Below, in pieces: positions 11,346 through 12,565 of a stretch of 12,565 nucleotides of DNA. The notes beneath the pieces were generated by a model, which saw only the letters and a program-made list of their open reading frames with translations, had not been told where the DNA came from and did not search any database. Made by a program: the position numbers and the translations under genes. Location of the stretch: NCBI GenBank assembly GCA_022848805.1, contig JAJISI010000004.1:21740-34304 (forward strand). Direction: 5' to 3'. Position 1 is the stretch's first letter; the number at the start of each line of letters is the position of its first letter. The stretch is from Thermoplasmatota archaeon (GTDB lineage: Archaea > Thermoplasmatota > Thermoplasmata > UBA10834).

Positions 11346-12565
11346 TTCTCCTCGCCGTGATCTCTCCTGCGATGTCGGTAAGCATGATATCTCTGACTTC
11401 TGAGGGGTCGTCGCTCTGTCCCAGCGCCCACATGAGCTTCACATAGGCGGTCTCCGGAAGCATGTCGCCGAGCGGCACCACGCCCGCAGACAGCATATCG
11501 CGACCTGTCGAATAGACGTTGAGATTGACCGCCCCGAACAGGCATTGCGTAGTCGCCATTACATGCACCCCCTGCTTCACCGCCTTGCCAAGGGACTCGA
11601 TCAGCTTCTCCGACACGTGACCCAGGCCGGTCCCGGCGATCACCACACCCTGGACGTTGCCAGCGATCATGTCGAAATGCTCAGGCTCGAAGCCCGGGTA
11701 GAAGTGTAGCATGCTGACCTTCGAATTCATCTTCTCCCTGACTTCGACCGGCCCAGCAGCGCGCCTTGAGTATTCGGAGGCGTAGACGATCTCTCCGCCC
11801 TCGATGTGTGCTATCGGCTCGACGTTGACGCTCCTGAATGCGTCGCGTCTCGACGCGTGCAGCTTCCGGACCTTCGTCCCCCTATGGACGACGCAGCTCG
11901 TGTCCGATACGCTACCGTGCATCGTGACCACGACCTCACCGATGTCACTCTCGACGCATATGCGGGCTGCCGCAAGGAGGTTCATGGTGGCGTCGGAGGA
12001 CGGACGGTCGGACGAGCGCTGCGAACCGACACATACGACTGGCCCCGTTAGGCTCTTGAGCATGAAAGACAGAGCGGCGGAGGTGAAACCCATCGTGTCC
12101 GTGCCGTGGGGGATGATCACTCCCGAGGCTCCGTGGTTGAGCTCGTCCGCCGCAGCCTTTGCCAGTTCCTGCCAATGTGAGACCTCCATGTTCTCGCTGT
12201 ATATCGAACAGAGCACCTTTGCCTTCACGTCGCAAAGGTCCATCAGCTCTGGAACCGAGAACACCAGCTCCTCAGCGGACTTGGCGGGATGTACCGCCCC
12301 GGTCCGGTAGTCAACATACGATGCGATCGTTCCACCCGTCCCGAGGAACGACACGTCCTTCTTCTCCGAATCGGGAGGGATGACTCGCTTTATGGACGAC
12401 TTGGACTGCTTCTTGGATAGGAGCTTCACGGAAGCTCCTTTCTCGACGGACAGACCGACATTGTATCCGCTGGAGAGTTTGAGTGTGATTATATCGTGGC
12501 CGCTGAAGTCGTGGTGAGGCATCAGCGTCCCCTGATGGACCTGCCGGTCCAGGGCGACCTCGATT
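11338..12565 (-). CDS. gatD: Glutamyl-tRNA(Gln) amidotransferase subunit D, 5' end outside window
   Basis: The archaeal asparaginase-like subunit that releases ammonia from Gln or Asn for GatE. The ATG at 12522 is not the start. The frame stays open to the edge, and the codons before it (14 complete residues, from IEVALD) belong with the N-terminal Tudor-like domain, which continues LMPHHDFSGHDIITLKLSSGYNVGL. About 408 residues are visible, so perhaps 15-40 are missing. Numbered from 12522, the asparaginase domain shows GTGGTIAS (61-68, nucleophile Thr), HGTDTMGFTSAAL (139-151, Thr-Asp pair) and TKVRKLHASRRDAF (216-229, with the catalytic Lys). A C-terminal domain follows with VIAGTGLGHV. The catalytic set appears intact. 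The gatE start overlaps its stop. Confidence 0.96.
   Translation of the reverse strand, partial: IEVALDRQVHQGTLMPHHDFSGHDIITLKLSSGYNVGLSVEKGASVKLLSKKQSKSSIKRVIPPDSEKKDVSFLGTGGTIASYVDYRTGAVHPAKSAEELVFSVPELMDLCDVKAKVLCSIYSENMEVSHWQELAKAAADELNHGASGVIIPHGTDTMGFTSAALSFMLKSLTGPVVCVGSQRSSDRPSSDATMNLLAAARICVESDIGEVVVTMHGSVSDTSCVVHRGTKVRKLHASRRDAFRSVNVEPIAHIEGGEIVYASEYSRRAAGPVEVREKMNSKVSMLHFYPGFEPEHFDMIAGNVQGVVIAGTGLGHVSEKLIESLGKAVKQGVHVMATTQCLFGAVNLNVYSTGRDMLSAGVVPLGDMLPETAYVKLMWALGQSDDPSEVRDIMLTDIAGEITARRSV

Noticed and set aside
12523..12565. ATG 12522 as the true gatD start with a truncated Tudor-like domain
   Set aside because: The frame continues upstream to the window edge and the added residues extend the conserved N-terminal domain; the Met is internal.
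1..12565. CRISPR array, insertion sequence, integrase or attachment site
   Set aside because: No regularly spaced repeats, transposase-like proteins or long terminal inverted repeats were seen; the tRNA has no adjacent integrase or repeated 3' end in the window.

Overview
The window reads as chromosomal DNA of a euryarchaeon, most plausibly a member of the Thermoplasmatota (inference). The archaeal assignment is firm. It carries ribosomal protein S17e, the archaea-specific GatD and GatE pair, an HVO_0476/COG1326-type zinc-finger protein, a short archaeal-type isoaspartyl methyltransferase and a soluble TraB-family protein. Archaeal TATA-like elements lie about 25-30 bp upstream of many start codons. 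The DNA is moderately GC-rich. Start codons are ATG and GTG, some with a GGTG/GGAGG Shine-Dalgarno and several apparently leaderless. The cut-off MttB-family gene at the left edge hints at methylamine or related corrinoid chemistry, as in Methanomassiliicoccales, but non-pyrrolysine MttB homologues are widespread, so this does not prove methanogenesis.

Layout. Positions 1-366 (+) hold the C-terminal end of an MttB-family methyltransferase. It faces a tRNA-Arg(GCG) gene at 378-451 (-). Positions 518-3182 (-) form an overlapping three-gene ABC-2 exporter operon (ATPase, then two different permeases). Positions 3285-5070 (-) hold S17e, flavin-dependent thymidylate synthase ThyX and a TraB-family protein, separated by 80-90 bp gaps. 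S17e has a strong TATA box of its own. An AT-rich element near 5100 lies between traB and a plus-strand HAD phosphatase (5124-5759) and could serve both directions. Positions 5764-8572 (-) hold, in transcription order, a rhomboid protease with a C-terminal zinc knuckle, a metallo-beta-lactamase-fold hydrolase, the COG1326 zinc-finger protein and protein-L-isoaspartate methyltransferase. A HemK2/Mtq2-like N5-glutamine methyltransferase (8642-9256, +) is divergent from the rhomboid. A small unrecognised protein (9317-9505, +) follows it and its 3' end overlaps gatE. GatE (9462-11345, -) and GatD (11338 to the window edge, -) end the window.

How the genes fit together. Most of this is core information processing and maintenance. 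GatDE makes Gln-tRNA(Gln) by transamidation, Mtq2-like enzymes modify the GGQ glutamine of release factor, S17e is a small-subunit ribosomal protein, ThyX makes dTMP, and Pcm repairs aged aspartyl and asparaginyl residues. The exporter, TraB protein, rhomboid and MBL protein are plausible membrane or homeostasis functions with unknown substrates. I do not see a defence system, CRISPR array, insertion sequence, prophage or an obviously new multi-gene system. The items most worth following are small: an operator-like palindrome before the ABC operon, a shared divergent promoter, a HAD enzyme with Asn at a metal-binding Asp position, a zinc-tailed rhomboid next to an MBL enzyme, and the short gene antisense to the gatE end.
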